Shown here: piece by piece, positions 42,134-51,117 of the stretch
Position numbering within the stretch: the stretch's first letter is position 1
Layout: each line of letters opens with the position of its first letter
Source of the DNA: Halieaceae bacterium
Lineage (GTDB): Bacteria > Pseudomonadota > Gammaproteobacteria > Pseudomonadales > Halieaceae
Assembly (NCBI GenBank): GCA_028280635.1
Contig: JANQLM010000127.1
Span: forward strand, 1 to 53,510
Length of the DNA: 53,510 bases
Reading direction: 5' to 3'
Made by a program: the position numbers and the translations under genes
The notes under the pieces: generated by a model
Databases searched by the model: none
What the model was told of the DNA's origin: nothing
The model's input: only the letters and a program-made list of their open reading frames with translations

Positions 42134-43218
42134 TGGCGCGCCCCACCCAGGCCATCGTCGACCTCGAAGCCCTGCGCCACAACTGCCGGCTGGCACGCTC
42201 GCTGTGCGGCGATGGCAGACTGATGGCGGTGGTGAAAGCCAACGCCTATGGCCACGGTGCCATCCCCGCGGCGAAAGCCCTGGAGCCGCTGGTGTCTGCC
42301 TTTGCGGTGGCGTGTATCGAGGAGGCGGAGGATCTGCGCAATGCCGGCATTACCCGCCCCATCCTGCTGATGGAGGGCATCTTCCAGGTCGAAGAGCTGG
42401 AAATTGCCGCCCAGCGCGATTTTTGGGTGATGTTGCAGAACCACCAGCAGTTGGATGATCTCGATGCCGCGGCTCTGTCGCGGCCAATCACCTGCTGGCT
42501 CAAGCTCGACAGCGGCATGCGTCGGCTGGGTTTTTCCCTGGAGGAGTCCGCCGATCTGCTGCAGCGACTGCGCGCCAGTCGCAATGTCTCCGACGACGTG
42601 GTGATGGCTACCCACCTCGCCCGGGCAGATGAGCTGGACAACGATTTTACCGCGCGGCAGATCAGCGCTTTTCGCGAACATACGTCCGCCCTGGGCGCCC
42701 CCTGTAGCATGGCCAATTCCCCGGGCCTGCTGGGCTGGCCGGATTCCCGGGATGCCTGGAACCGGGCCGGTGTCATGCTCTACGGCCAGTCACCGTTCCC
42801 GGGACCACACCCGCAGGCAGACCAGTTGAAACCGGTCATGACCCTGCAATCGAAAGTCATCGCCCTGCGCGACGTGGCCGCCGGCGAGTCGGTAGGCTAC
42901 GGCGGCGCCTGGACTGCACGCCGCGGCAGCCGTATCGCCACCATCCCCGTCGGTTACGGCGACGGCTACCCACGCAACGCCGGCAACGGCACGCCGGTGG
43001 TGGTGGGAGGCCAGCGCGTGCCGCTGGTGGGAAGGGTCTCCATGGACATGATCACCGTGGACGTGACCGACCTGCCGGCGATCTCAGTGGGCGAACCGGT
43101 GGAACTGTGGGGCGACACTGTCACCGCCAACGAGGTAGCTTCCCACGCGGACAGTATCGGCTATGAAGTCATGACACGCATGCTGCCGCGGGTGCCGCGC
43201 CGATATCTTGGTCAGTAA
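42133..43218 (+). CDS. alr: Alanine racemase
   Basis: The 361-residue PLP enzyme interconverts L- and D-alanine. It has Lys35 in VVKANAYGHG, which binds PLP, and Tyr256 in ESVGYGGAW, the second catalytic base, as well as GRVSMDMITVDVT near the C-terminus. It supplies D-alanine, and in this operon would feed the D-amino-acid transaminase next to it. It shares TGATG with the transaminase stop. Whether it is the cell's main Alr or an operon-specific copy cannot be told from the window. Confidence 0.95.
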   Translation: MARPTQAIVDLEALRHNCRLARSLCGDGRLMAVVKANAYGHGAIPAAKALEPLVSAFAVACIEEAEDLRNAGITRPILLMEGIFQVEELEIAAQRDFWVMLQNHQQLDDLDAAALSRPITCWLKLDSGMRRLGFSLEESADLLQRLRASRNVSDDVVMATHLARADELDNDFTARQISAFREHTSALGAPCSMANSPGLLGWPDSRDAWNRAGVMLYGQSPFPGPHPQADQLKPVMTLQSKVIALRDVAAGESVGYGGAWTARRGSRIATIPVGYGDGYPRNAGNGTPVVVGGQRVPLVGRVSMDMITVDVTDLPAISVGEPVELWGDTVTANEVASHADSIGYEVMTRMLPRVPRRYLGQ

Positions 43219-43310
43219 GGCCTGGCCGGTAGCTGCCATCAACAACTCTTAACGTGACCTCGCGCTGCGGCGATTGCTAACATCGGGGTCCCCATTGTCA
43301 TGAGCCACCC

Positions 43311-46300
43311 GTGAAACGCCCGCTACGAATACTCAGCCTGCTGATCATTGCCCTGGTGCTATTGCGGGGCTCGGAGTATGTCCTGGAGCAGGCGCTCAAC
43401 CGCGAGCTGCCCACGCTGCTGACTGAGGAACTCGGTATTCCGGTGCGCATCGCACCACTGCGCGCTGACATCATCACCCTGACCGCAAAAACCGCCCGCT
43501 TCGAGATGGGCGAGCCCGGTCGCCTGGCCATTGATGCCGGTGATGTCTGGGTCAGCCTCAACTGGTCGGACCTGCTGAGCGGGGAAATCCGCCTGGTGAG
43601 CGGCGCCGGTGAGGAGCTGATGCTCGATATCTCCGCATGGCCAAAAAGTGATGGCCCGCCGAAGAAAGACTACGCCAACCTCGAGCAATGGCTGCCCGGC
43701 ATGCTGGACGTGGGTGAACTGCGCTACCGTCGCGAAGACGGCAGTGAACTGCATTTCCACAATGCTCGCTGGCGCCGCGCCGGCGACGACAATGCCAGCC
43801 TCGCGTGGCAGAGCCGCTTTCCCACCGGACGTATCGATATCGATATCGACCTGGCCTCCCTGGAGGACTTCCTGTGGCTGCGGGCCTTCCAGGCCTCTAT
43901 CACCCTGGCGGCCGACCAGGAGCAGTTGCCGGTGTCGGAGCTGGGCCTGTCTATCACACCGGCAGCGGACGCCGGCTACCAGATGGAGCTCGATGGCGAG
44001 CTGGCCGGTATGCCAGTTGAACTCAAAGCCGGCGCCTCGGAAGCCTGGGCACTCCCCGGTGTCTCCTCAACCCGGGTTGATTTCATAAACGTTCGCGACC
44101 TGGGCGCGCTGGTCAGGCTGTTGGTATCCGACGGCAAGGAAGACGCCTACCAGGGCGAACTCTCCCGGAGCGTACCCGTCATCGACCTGCCGCGCCACGA
44201 CGGCGAGCTGGATATTGGTGAACTGCGCTTCGGCAAAGAGAAGCTCCACGACGTGGGCTTCAGCATGACCACCAGTGGCAGCTACCTGGCCTTCACGCGC
44301 ATCGCCGCCTCCGGGCCCTATGCGCACCTGGTGGCCAGTGCGGCGATCGCCACGGTGGAAGACGGCTGGCAGGTAGCCCTGGGCGGCGACATGATTGCCA
44401 ACACACCTGACAAGGGCATCATGGCGCGTTACGTGGACTCGCAGTGGCTGGCCAAGCGCGGGCGCACCCGCCTCAAGACCCACGGCAACAACTGGGCACA
44501 ACTGCTCGACGAGCTGGAAGGCACCATGGACCTGGCGGGTGTGCACCGCGGCAGCGTGGAAACCCCGGTTTCCTTGCATGCGGATGTGGACGGCTCACCC
44601 GACCGCTTTGCGCTGGAGAACGTGGTGTTGCAGTTGGGCGAGTCGACAATATCCGGCGAAGTAGCGTTTTCCAGCGTCGACGACCTGTACCTGCGTTTCA
44701 GCGCCGCGGGGTCTCGCCTGGACCTGCGCTTCCTGGCCACCGAAGACTCCGCCATGCAGGATCCCGGGGTGGCTGTGCCTACCTTCCTGTCGTGGCTGCC
44801 CCAGTACAACATAGACGCCGACCTGGATTTTGATGCGGTGGTGCTGCCGGCCTTCGAACTCACCAACCCGAAGGCGAGGATTAAGCGCGGCGTAGAAGCC
44901 GGGGAGTTTGTGCTGGCGGCAACCGGCCCCTCTGCAGGCCAGCTCGAGGTAGAGTTTAACTACCGGGTACTCGATTCCGGCATTGCCGACACAACGCTGG
45001 ATTTCCGCCTCGACAAGGTTTACGTATCCGAGTTTTTTGGCCTCGGCAGCGGTGCACTCGGTAGTCGCACCAGCGGACTGCTGTCGCTGGCGGCGCAGGG
45101 CAGCTCCATCCGCGAAGTGCTCAAGCGCGGCCGCGGCGACGCCAGGCTGCAAATCGAGATACGTGAGGACGGCGACTGGTCGCGCTCGGCGAGTCCCGGA
45201 GAGATGGTGACCTTCAACGGCAAGCCGTCACTGGCCGTCGAGGACAGTGCGGTGGTGGGCGTGGTACTGGAGGATATCGACATCGATGCCCTGCAGCAGG
45301 ACATTACAGGCACCTTCTCCATCATCGTCACCCGCGAACCGGCGATGGTGGCGGACCTGACGTCCGAGCGCCTCAATATCGACCGCATCATGGACTTTAT
45401 CCCCGAATCCCCCGATGCCGCCGATGATTCCGACACGCTGGCGCTGTTGCGAGATGCCGTGCCTGGCCGCATCAGCCTCTCCGTTGCAGACCTGGTCTGG
45501 CTGGACCGCGAATTCAAGCAGGTCGAGGTGGCGCTGAGCTCCAGGCCACTCTACTTCGCCATGGACAAGCTGTCATTTGCGCACAAGAGCGCCAGGCTGG
45601 ACGGCGGCATTTCGCTGAACTGGAAAGACCAGCAAACCGCGGCATTGAATGCCGATATGCGCATCGAGCAGTTGCGGCTGCCGGAGTTTTTCGGTCTTGA
45701 GGAACAGCGCCTGCGCGACCAGCTCAGCGCGCCGCTGGAGGGTGAACTGAAACTGATCAGCGCCGGCGACAGCCTCGCTGCCCTGGCCGCGGGCCTGAAC
45801 GGCCAGCTATTACTGGAGACCACGGACCCCAACGAACCCTCCCCCGACCGCCTTGATATCACTTTCGAGCAGCTCGCGGACGGCAGCCGCGTGACGTTCC
45901 GTGAGCTCAAGTTCGTGGGCAGCGATGTCCAGGGCCAGTTGCGCGTTACCACGGGCACACCCCGGCGTTTCGAACTGGAGCTGGACGGCGGCACTCTCGA
46001 CCTGACGCCCTGGGAACTGGCGGACACAGCCGGCGAAGAAGCCGCTGACAACGACGACACCGGCCCGGTGCGGCAGACCGCCCAGGTGGCACGCAATGTG
46101 GTGGGCTTTGCCGGCAGCCTGTTCGGCGGCAGCGAGCGGGCCACCAAACCCGGGGAACGCATCTTCAGCAGTGAACCCCTGGAGCTTCAGGCGCTGACCG
46201 ACAACGATGTGCGGGTAAAGGGTCGACTGGGACGCATCTACAGCGGACCGATCGTAGCCGAGGATTTCGAAGTAGATGCGAGAATGGCCGGCGGCAAACT

Positions 46301-47093
46301 GGCGGTCAGCGTCAACGCCGCCGAGGCCAATGGCGGGCCGCTGACGGGAAACTTCAGTTTTGACAACACGGTCACGCCGCCGGCCGTGTCGCTGGAACTC
46401 CAGGGAGTAAACGTTCATCGCCGGCCGGAACAGGGAAGCTACCCTAGCTCCATGCACGCCGTGATGAGCAGCACCGGCGGCAGCGAGGCCGAAATCGCCG
46501 CCAACCTCAATGGGCAGGCCTACCTGGAACTGGGCCGCGGGCCGATGGACTATCGTGGCGTGAACTTTCTCACCGCCGACATGGCCAGCAATGTGTTCAA
46601 TGTGCTGATCCCCAACGCCAAGGAACGCACCCCCGAGGTGCGCTGTGGCGCCTCACTGATGGAATTCAGCAATGGTATCGGCGTTACGCCCTATGGCTAC
46701 GCGGTACAAACCCGCTCTGCGAACCTGCTGGGGGGCATGGAAATCGACCTGGTAGAGGAACAGATGCGCGTGCGCTTCCAGTCGCGCTCCCGCAAGGGCG
46801 TGGGTATCTCGATTGGCAACGCGTTCTCCAGCACCGTCGAACTGGCAGGCCCGCTAAACGACCCCAGCATCGTCCCCAATACCCCAGGCCTGCTGGTCCG
46901 CGGCTGGGCCGCCTTCATGACCGCCGGCCTGTCGGTGCTGGGCGAGAGCGTGATGAACCGTATGCTCGCCAGCGAAGACCCCTGCGGCTCACTGAAAAAG
47001 GAAATGCGCAAAAAACTCTGCGGCGGCGAACAGGCTCTCTCCAACTCTCCCCTCGCCTGCCCCACAACCGGGATTGCCGCACACGAAGGCTAA
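43311..47093 (+). CDS. Large AsmA-like/DUF748-type envelope protein
   Basis: The 1260-residue protein has one N-terminal membrane anchor (residues 5-20), then about 1200 residues of beta-rich repeats typical of AsmA, TamB and YhdP bridge-like proteins, which move phospholipids between the membranes. Blocks like DLRFLATE and GPLTGNFSFDN recur in these families. The C-terminal part includes MASNVFNVLIP, near AsmA_2, and ends in a Cys-rich tail (CGSLKKEMRKKLCGG). The GTG 43311 start precedes the anchor. The exact subfamily is not certain. Confidence 0.88.
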   Translation: MKRPLRILSLLIIALVLLRGSEYVLEQALNRELPTLLTEELGIPVRIAPLRADIITLTAKTARFEMGEPGRLAIDAGDVWVSLNWSDLLSGEIRLVSGAGEELMLDISAWPKSDGPPKKDYANLEQWLPGMLDVGELRYRREDGSELHFHNARWRRAGDDNASLAWQSRFPTGRIDIDIDLASLEDFLWLRAFQASITLAADQEQLPVSELGLSITPAADAGYQMELDGELAGMPVELKAGASEAWALPGVSSTRVDFINVRDLGALVRLLVSDGKEDAYQGELSRSVPVIDLPRHDGELDIGELRFGKEKLHDVGFSMTTSGSYLAFTRIAASGPYAHLVASAAIATVEDGWQVALGGDMIANTPDKGIMARYVDSQWLAKRGRTRLKTHGNNWAQLLDELEGTMDLAGVHRGSVETPVSLHADVDGSPDRFALENVVLQLGESTISGEVAFSSVDDLYLRFSAAGSRLDLRFLATEDSAMQDPGVAVPTFLSWLPQYNIDADLDFDAVVLPAFELTNPKARIKRGVEAGEFVLAATGPSAGQLEVEFNYRVLDSGIADTTLDFRLDKVYVSEFFGLGSGALGSRTSGLLSLAAQGSSIREVLKRGRGDARLQIEIREDGDWSRSASPGEMVTFNGKPSLAVEDSAVVGVVLEDIDIDALQQDITGTFSIIVTREPAMVADLTSERLNIDRIMDFIPESPDAADDSDTLALLRDAVPGRISLSVADLVWLDREFKQVEVALSSRPLYFAMDKLSFAHKSARLDGGISLNWKDQQTAALNADMRIEQLRLPEFFGLEEQRLRDQLSAPLEGELKLISAGDSLAALAAGLNGQLLLETTDPNEPSPDRLDITFEQLADGSRVTFRELKFVGSDVQGQLRVTTGTPRRFELELDGGTLDLTPWELADTAGEEAADNDDTGPVRQTAQVARNVVGFAGSLFGGSERATKPGERIFSSEPLELQALTDNDVRVKGRLGRIYSGPIVAEDFEVDARMAGGKLAVSVNAAEANGGPLTGNFSFDNTVTPPAVSLELQGVNVHRRPEQGSYPSSMHAVMSSTGGSEAEIAANLNGQAYLELGRGPMDYRGVNFLTADMASNVFNVLIPNAKERTPEVRCGASLMEFSNGIGVTPYGYAVQTRSANLLGGMEIDLVEEQMRVRFQSRSRKGVGISIGNAFSSTVELAGPLNDPSIVPNTPGLLVRGWAAFMTAGLSVLGESVMNRMLASEDPCGSLKKEMRKKLCGGEQALSNSPLACPTTGIAAHEG

Positions 47094-47422
47094 AACTGTT
47101 TCGGCAGGTTTTCAGAAAGCACAAAACACCCGTCAAGTGACGATTCCCAGGCCATGACCACCCAGCGCCGTTGCCATCCCCGGCTACCTGTTGTTTCCGC
47201 GTAGGCGGGAATGGCGGACACAATGCTCCGAAGGAAAAAGCACCAGAACGCTCTGGCGCCTCACAGGCTCCTCGAAGACGTGATCGCTAGCGGCCCTGAA
47301 AAAGCAAGGCGGTGACGTAGCGCCTCACACCCCCTTAGAGACGCGACCTATAGCGGTCTTGAAAAAGCAAAGCGGTGAAGTAGCGCCTCCCACCTGCCTT
47401 AGAGACGCGACCTATGGCGGTC
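47094..47422. other. Non-coding region with REP-like palindrome and tandem repeats
   Basis: There is no gene here. TTTCCGCGTAGGCGGGAAT at about 47195-47213 is a REP-like imperfect palindrome. Downstream lies a tandem repeat of 63-64 bases, listed separately. The two adjoining genes converge, so the region may also terminate both. Confidence 0.6.
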
Positions 47423-47430
47423 TTATAAAT
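47277..47430. repeat. 63/64-bp tandem repeat, about 2.4 copies
   Basis: Units start at 47277, 47340 and 47404 with GACG(T/C)GA. Each contains a GCGGTCTTGAAAAAGCAA-like block and a GTAGCGCCTC block. A worn copy seems to precede 47277 (TGGCGCCTCACAGGCTCC). The last unit is cut near 47425, where the zinc-ribbon gene stops. Confidence 0.85.
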
Positions 47431-47755
47431 AGTACGCGCGAAGGATACGAATCAGGTACACCAGGGTAATCGCGGTAAACACCAGGGACGAGCCGATACC
47501 AAAGGAAAAACCTCCCAATGCGAACACGCCGACGCTGAGGATCGCCCACCACTTGATCATGCCCTGGATGTCCGGACCGGACACCTGGCGGGGGATATAG
47601 GCGAACTCCTTACCGGTGAGTGGAGCACCGCAGGTGTAGCACTTGGGCACACTGGAGGGTACAGGCCCTTCGCATTGCACGCAGGACAGCACCTTAACAG
47701 CCTGCTGCTCGGTGGACTGCGGCCCCTGGGTGGCTGGCTGTTGATCCTGGTCCAT
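47423..47755 (-). CDS. Zinc-ribbon membrane protein
   Basis: The 110-residue protein has a small N-terminal zinc ribbon, two Cys-x2-Cys pairs (CVQC and CYTC), and two C-terminal transmembrane helices. The family is not recognised further. The start is ATG 47755, with AAGGGG 6 bases upstream; GTG 47761 lies within the ribosome site. The C-terminus runs into the repeat region. It is 12 bases after the BtrH-like gene on the same strand, so they probably share a transcript. Confidence 0.72.
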   Translation of the reverse strand: MDQDQQPATQGPQSTEQQAVKVLSCVQCEGPVPSSVPKCYTCGAPLTGKEFAYIPRQVSGPDIQGMIKWWAILSVGVFALGGFSFGIGSSLVFTAITLVYLIRILRAYYL

Positions 47756-47767
47756 AGACACCCCTTC

Positions 47768-48817
47768 TCAGGCGGCCTGCTGCAGCCGCGTGCCCAGTTG
47801 CTCGATGAGCACGGTTTCATCGTCCAGAATGCTACGCAGGCGACCGCTCACGTCTTGCCAAGCGGCCTCGTTGCCAGGCGACGCTGCCAGTTGCCGCAGG
47901 GCCGGCGACAGTGCGTTCCAGCGTTCGGCCGCGCGCACGGCCAGGGCCACATCATCCGCCGACACCAACGCGCTATCGCGCTCCCGCGCCCAGGCCAGGA
48001 ACACCGCGAAGTGATTGCGGAAAAAGCCACCGCCGGTGCCAAATTTGACGATGGCGTTATCCAGGTACACCAGCCGTTCGGCCGCGTCCTCCAGGCCCGG
48101 CCAGCCGTCCAACGCATCGCACAGTGCGGCCAGCCCCGCCAGGCCTGTTTCGCAGCGCCCCTGCTGGCCCGCTGCCGCCGCCATCAGCTCACGCTGGGAG
48201 GTATCCGCGCCCTGCATGCGCTCCACGGTCATCCGCAGGGCGCGGGCAGCCGCTTCGGTAAGGCTGTGCCGCACCTCTCCGGACTGGAACTTGCCCCACA
48301 GGTTGTAGGTGGAAATGCCCACCGGCGGATTGCGACTCTGGACCAGGGCCTGCATGGAGCATGTCTCCGGGTAGTCGTTGATACGGTCGGCGATGTAGAC
48401 CTCGCCCGCTTCCTCGTCGAAGCCCAGCAGCACGAAGCGATGGGCGGGGAAATGTACCGTGTACTCCCGGTAGTCCAGGTAGAAGATGTCCCCGGACAGC
48501 ATGGTCGGCCGACCGGCGAGAATCTCCGCCTTTACGTCCTCCCAGGCCTTGTCATTGTCCGGCTCCATCTGTTCGCTATAGTCGATACCCAGGGTGCGGG
48601 CAATATCGGCTTCCATGGTCGAGCCACGCCCGAAGGCCATGAACGGCGGCGCGGCGTCCGGGTATTCGAAGTAAACGGCATCGAGACCCGCCCCCAGGCC
48701 GAACACAACGCCTTCGGGCAGGTCCAGGCCACAGTAGTGATAGATCAGGTTGCGCATGCTGCCGCTGCCACAGTGGCCGGCGGGTACGATCCTGAAATCA
48801 TCGATCATCGCGCGCAT
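47768..48817 (-). CDS. BtrH_N/DUF4872 protein
   Basis: The 349-residue protein begins MRAMIDDFRIVPAGHCGSGSMRNLIYHY, with the conserved His14-Cys15 of the BtrH N-terminal domain, then EGVVFGLGAGLDAVYFEYP. BtrH is the acyltransferase that moves the side chain of the antibiotic butirosin. The C-terminal half matches DUF4872. Cys15 looks like the catalytic residue of a cysteine-protease-like fold. No biosynthetic gene cluster surrounds it. The start is uncertain: the frame stays open to 48961, but the family begins here. Confidence 0.78.
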   Translation of the reverse strand: MRAMIDDFRIVPAGHCGSGSMRNLIYHYCGLDLPEGVVFGLGAGLDAVYFEYPDAAPPFMAFGRGSTMEADIARTLGIDYSEQMEPDNDKAWEDVKAEILAGRPTMLSGDIFYLDYREYTVHFPAHRFVLLGFDEEAGEVYIADRINDYPETCSMQALVQSRNPPVGISTYNLWGKFQSGEVRHSLTEAAARALRMTVERMQGADTSQRELMAAAAGQQGRCETGLAGLAALCDALDGWPGLEDAAERLVYLDNAIVKFGTGGGFFRNHFAVFLAWARERDSALVSADDVALAVRAAERWNALSPALRQLAASPGNEAAWQDVSGRLRSILDDETVLIEQLGTRLQQAA

Positions 48818-48907
48818 ATTCGCCGCATGTTCCTCACTGTCGACGGCCACAGCATACACCGGACGGCGCGGCAGCCGTAAATCCGGCGACGGAGAGCCAC
48901 ACGTATA

Positions 48908-48923
48908 GTGTTTGTACAAACAC
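48908..48923. promoter_or_regulatory. Perfect 16-bp palindrome GTGTTTGTACAAACAC
   Basis: The site equals its own reverse complement and lies between the divergent BtrH-like and DUF3267 genes, 12 bases before the ATG at 48935. It could bind a dimeric repressor, possibly of the TetR or MerR type. No regulator gene is next to it. Confidence 0.6.
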
Positions 48924-48934
48924 GGCACAATTTC

Positions 48935-49492
48935 ATGCTCTATAAGAACGCCGCCCTGCATTTTGGCTTCGCAGCACTTGTTTTCTCACTATGGCTGGCC
49001 ACGGATAGCTGGTACACCACTACCGGCGAGGCTCTGGCCAGCGGCCTGTCCATCGGGCTGGCGGCGCTGGTGGGTATCACCTGGGCAACCGTCATCCACG
49101 AGTGGCTGCACCTGGCCGGCGCGCGCCTGGCGGGTGCCCAGGTGACTGCCGCGGAACGCTACACCCTGCTGGTCTATGACTACGACTTTGCCAGCAATAG
49201 CCTCGGACAGTTCAATGTGATGAGCGTGGCAGGCCAGCTCGGTAGTTGGATAGCGGTGTTCCTTCTCGCCTGGCTGGTACCCGCCGACAATCCGGGGCGT
49301 GCCATGCTGGCCGCCGGCGCCATCGGCTCGGCGATCTTTGCCGCCGGTGTGGAATTGCCGCCGTTGCTGCGCGCGCAGCGCAGCGGCGACCCGTTCACAG
49401 AGCTGTCCAAAATTACGCCGACAGTACTGGGCGCGAGCGCTGTTGCCGCTGTTGCTTTTGCCTACATCGCCTGGAAGCTACGCTGCGCCTGA
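48935..49492 (+). CDS. DUF3267 membrane protein with HExxH motif
   Basis: The 185-residue protein has about four to five transmembrane helices and VIHEWLHLAGARLAG at residues 54-68, whose His55-Glu56-x-x-His59 is the zinc-binding motif of site-2-type metalloproteases. DUF3267 is a putative zincin family. A third metal ligand is not obvious, so activity is likely but unproven. The GTG at 48908 sits inside the palindrome, so I use ATG 48935. It faces the BtrH-like gene. Confidence 0.8.
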   Translation: MLYKNAALHFGFAALVFSLWLATDSWYTTTGEALASGLSIGLAALVGITWATVIHEWLHLAGARLAGAQVTAAERYTLLVYDYDFASNSLGQFNVMSVAGQLGSWIAVFLLAWLVPADNPGRAMLAAGAIGSAIFAAGVELPPLLRAQRSGDPFTELSKITPTVLGASAVAAVAFAYIAWKLRCA

Positions 49493-49581
49493 CCCAGACC
49501 AGCGCGGCGAGGGGACAGCCGCGGGGCTTTGCTTTACCATAGGGTTTTTGTCGATGACTGAGCCGAATCAGCACCTCACCC

Positions 49582-51117
49582 ATGCAGCAGGCCGTCTCCA
49601 CGGACCCGATACCCCGCCCCACCGAACAGGACATTCCTGACGGCGCCATACTCGCCGCCATCGATCTGGGCTCCAACAGCTTTCACCTGATCGTCGCGCG
49701 GGTCGAGCACAACGAGGTGCGACCGGTGGAAACCCTGGCCGAAAAGGTCCAGCTGGGCGCCGGCCTCAAGGATGGGGTACTGGACAAAGCTGCCATACGC
49801 CGCGGTATCGACTGCCTGTCGCGCTTCAAGCAGGTGCTGGACAGCGTTTCCCCCTACCGCACCCGCATCGTCGGCACCAATGCCCTGCGCCAGGCCCGCA
49901 ATCGCCGGGACTTCACCAGCGCCGCCGAAGCCTTGCTGGGCGTACCCATCGACGTGATTTACGGGCGCGAGGAAGCGCGCCTGGTGTACCTGGGAGTCGC
50001 GCACACGCTGGCGGACGACGAGCATTCCCGGTTGGTAGTGGATATCGGTGGCGGCAGTACCGAGTTTATCGTCGGCCAGCGCTTCGAACCCCAGAAGCTG
50101 GAAAGCCTGCAGATGGGCTGCGTGTCCTATACCCGCCAGTTTTTTAAACGCGGCCGTATTACCAGCAAGCGCTATCGCCGGGCCTATGATGCCGCCCGCC
50201 TCGAGGTATCCCATATCCGCCACCGCTTTGCGGCCTCCCAGTGGGAGGATTGTGTCGGCTCCTCGGGCACCCTGCAGGCTATCGAGGCCATCATCCAGAA
50301 TTTCGGCTGGAGTGAGGGGGGCATCAACCGCAGCGGCCTGGCCTGCCTGGAAAAAGCCCTGTTGACCTTTGACCATATCGACAAGATTGAAATCGAAGGC
50401 CTGTCGGATACCCGCCGCAACGTGATCCTGGCCGGGGTGGCCATCACCGCAGGTATCTTTGATGAACTTGGCATCAAACTCATGCGCCCCAGCCGCGGCG
50501 CCCTGCGTGAGGGGGTCATCTACGACCTGCTGGGCAGGCTGTCTCACGAGGATGTGCGGGAACGCACTATCAATGCGCTGATGCAGCGCTACAGCGCTGA
50601 CGCCCAGATCGCTGAAACCGTGGCAGAGCGCGCCGACAACCTGTTCGACGCGGTGGCTGGGCCCTGGGAACTGGACGACAGCGACCGCGACCTGCTGCGC
50701 TGGGCAGCGCGCACCCACGAAATCGGCATGGCCATCTCACACAAGCACTACAACCGTCACGGCGCCTACCTGCTGCGCAACGCCGATCTGCCGGGCTTCT
50801 CCCAGGATGAACAGGAAACCCTGGCCCTGCTGGTGTGGTGCCATCGGCGCAAGCTGCCGATGGAAGACCTGCAGGACATGCCGGCCAGCGACCTGCAGCG
50901 GGTCAGCCGGCTGGTGGTCATCCTGCGGCTGGCCTGTGCCTTCAAATACGTGGAACAGCTCGAAGAACTGCCCAAGGTGCGCATCAGCGCCAAGGTGCGC
51001 GGCCTCAGGCTGCAATTCCCCGGGGACTGGCTGCAGCAGCACCCGCTGACCAGCCATGAGTTGCGGGAAGAAAAGGCGCAGCTCCGCAAACTCGGGCTGC
51101 GCCTGGCGATCCGCTAG
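49582..51117 (+). CDS. ppx: Exopolyphosphatase/GppA-family phosphatase
   Basis: The 511-residue protein has the actin-like ATPase-fold phosphatase domain with DLGSNSFHLIVAR (residues 28-40), GREEARLVYLG, DIGGGSTEFIVG and SSGTLQAIEA, then an HD-like C-terminal domain (THEIGMAISHKHYNRHGAYLL). It breaks down long-chain polyphosphate or pppGpp in the cytoplasm. Length fits Ppx. Its stop shares CTAG with the opposed lipoprotein gene. Confidence 0.95.
   Translation: MQQAVSTDPIPRPTEQDIPDGAILAAIDLGSNSFHLIVARVEHNEVRPVETLAEKVQLGAGLKDGVLDKAAIRRGIDCLSRFKQVLDSVSPYRTRIVGTNALRQARNRRDFTSAAEALLGVPIDVIYGREEARLVYLGVAHTLADDEHSRLVVDIGGGSTEFIVGQRFEPQKLESLQMGCVSYTRQFFKRGRITSKRYRRAYDAARLEVSHIRHRFAASQWEDCVGSSGTLQAIEAIIQNFGWSEGGINRSGLACLEKALLTFDHIDKIEIEGLSDTRRNVILAGVAITAGIFDELGIKLMRPSRGALREGVIYDLLGRLSHEDVRERTINALMQRYSADAQIAETVAERADNLFDAVAGPWELDDSDRDLLRWAARTHEIGMAISHKHYNRHGAYLLRNADLPGFSQDEQETLALLVWCHRRKLPMEDLQDMPASDLQRVSRLVVILRLACAFKYVEQLEELPKVRISAKVRGLRLQFPGDWLQQHPLTSHELREEKAQLRKLGLRLAIR

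Noticed and set aside
47277-47430. Possible CRISPR array
   Set aside because: The repeated units are direct tandem copies with no unique spacers; no cas genes.
47675-48880. Open frame of 401 codons on the plus strand
   Set aside because: Shadow of the BtrH-like gene; no recognisable domain and atypical His/Gln/Arg content.
49576-50718. Open frame of 380 codons on the minus strand
   Set aside because: Antisense to ppx; sequence has no known domain.
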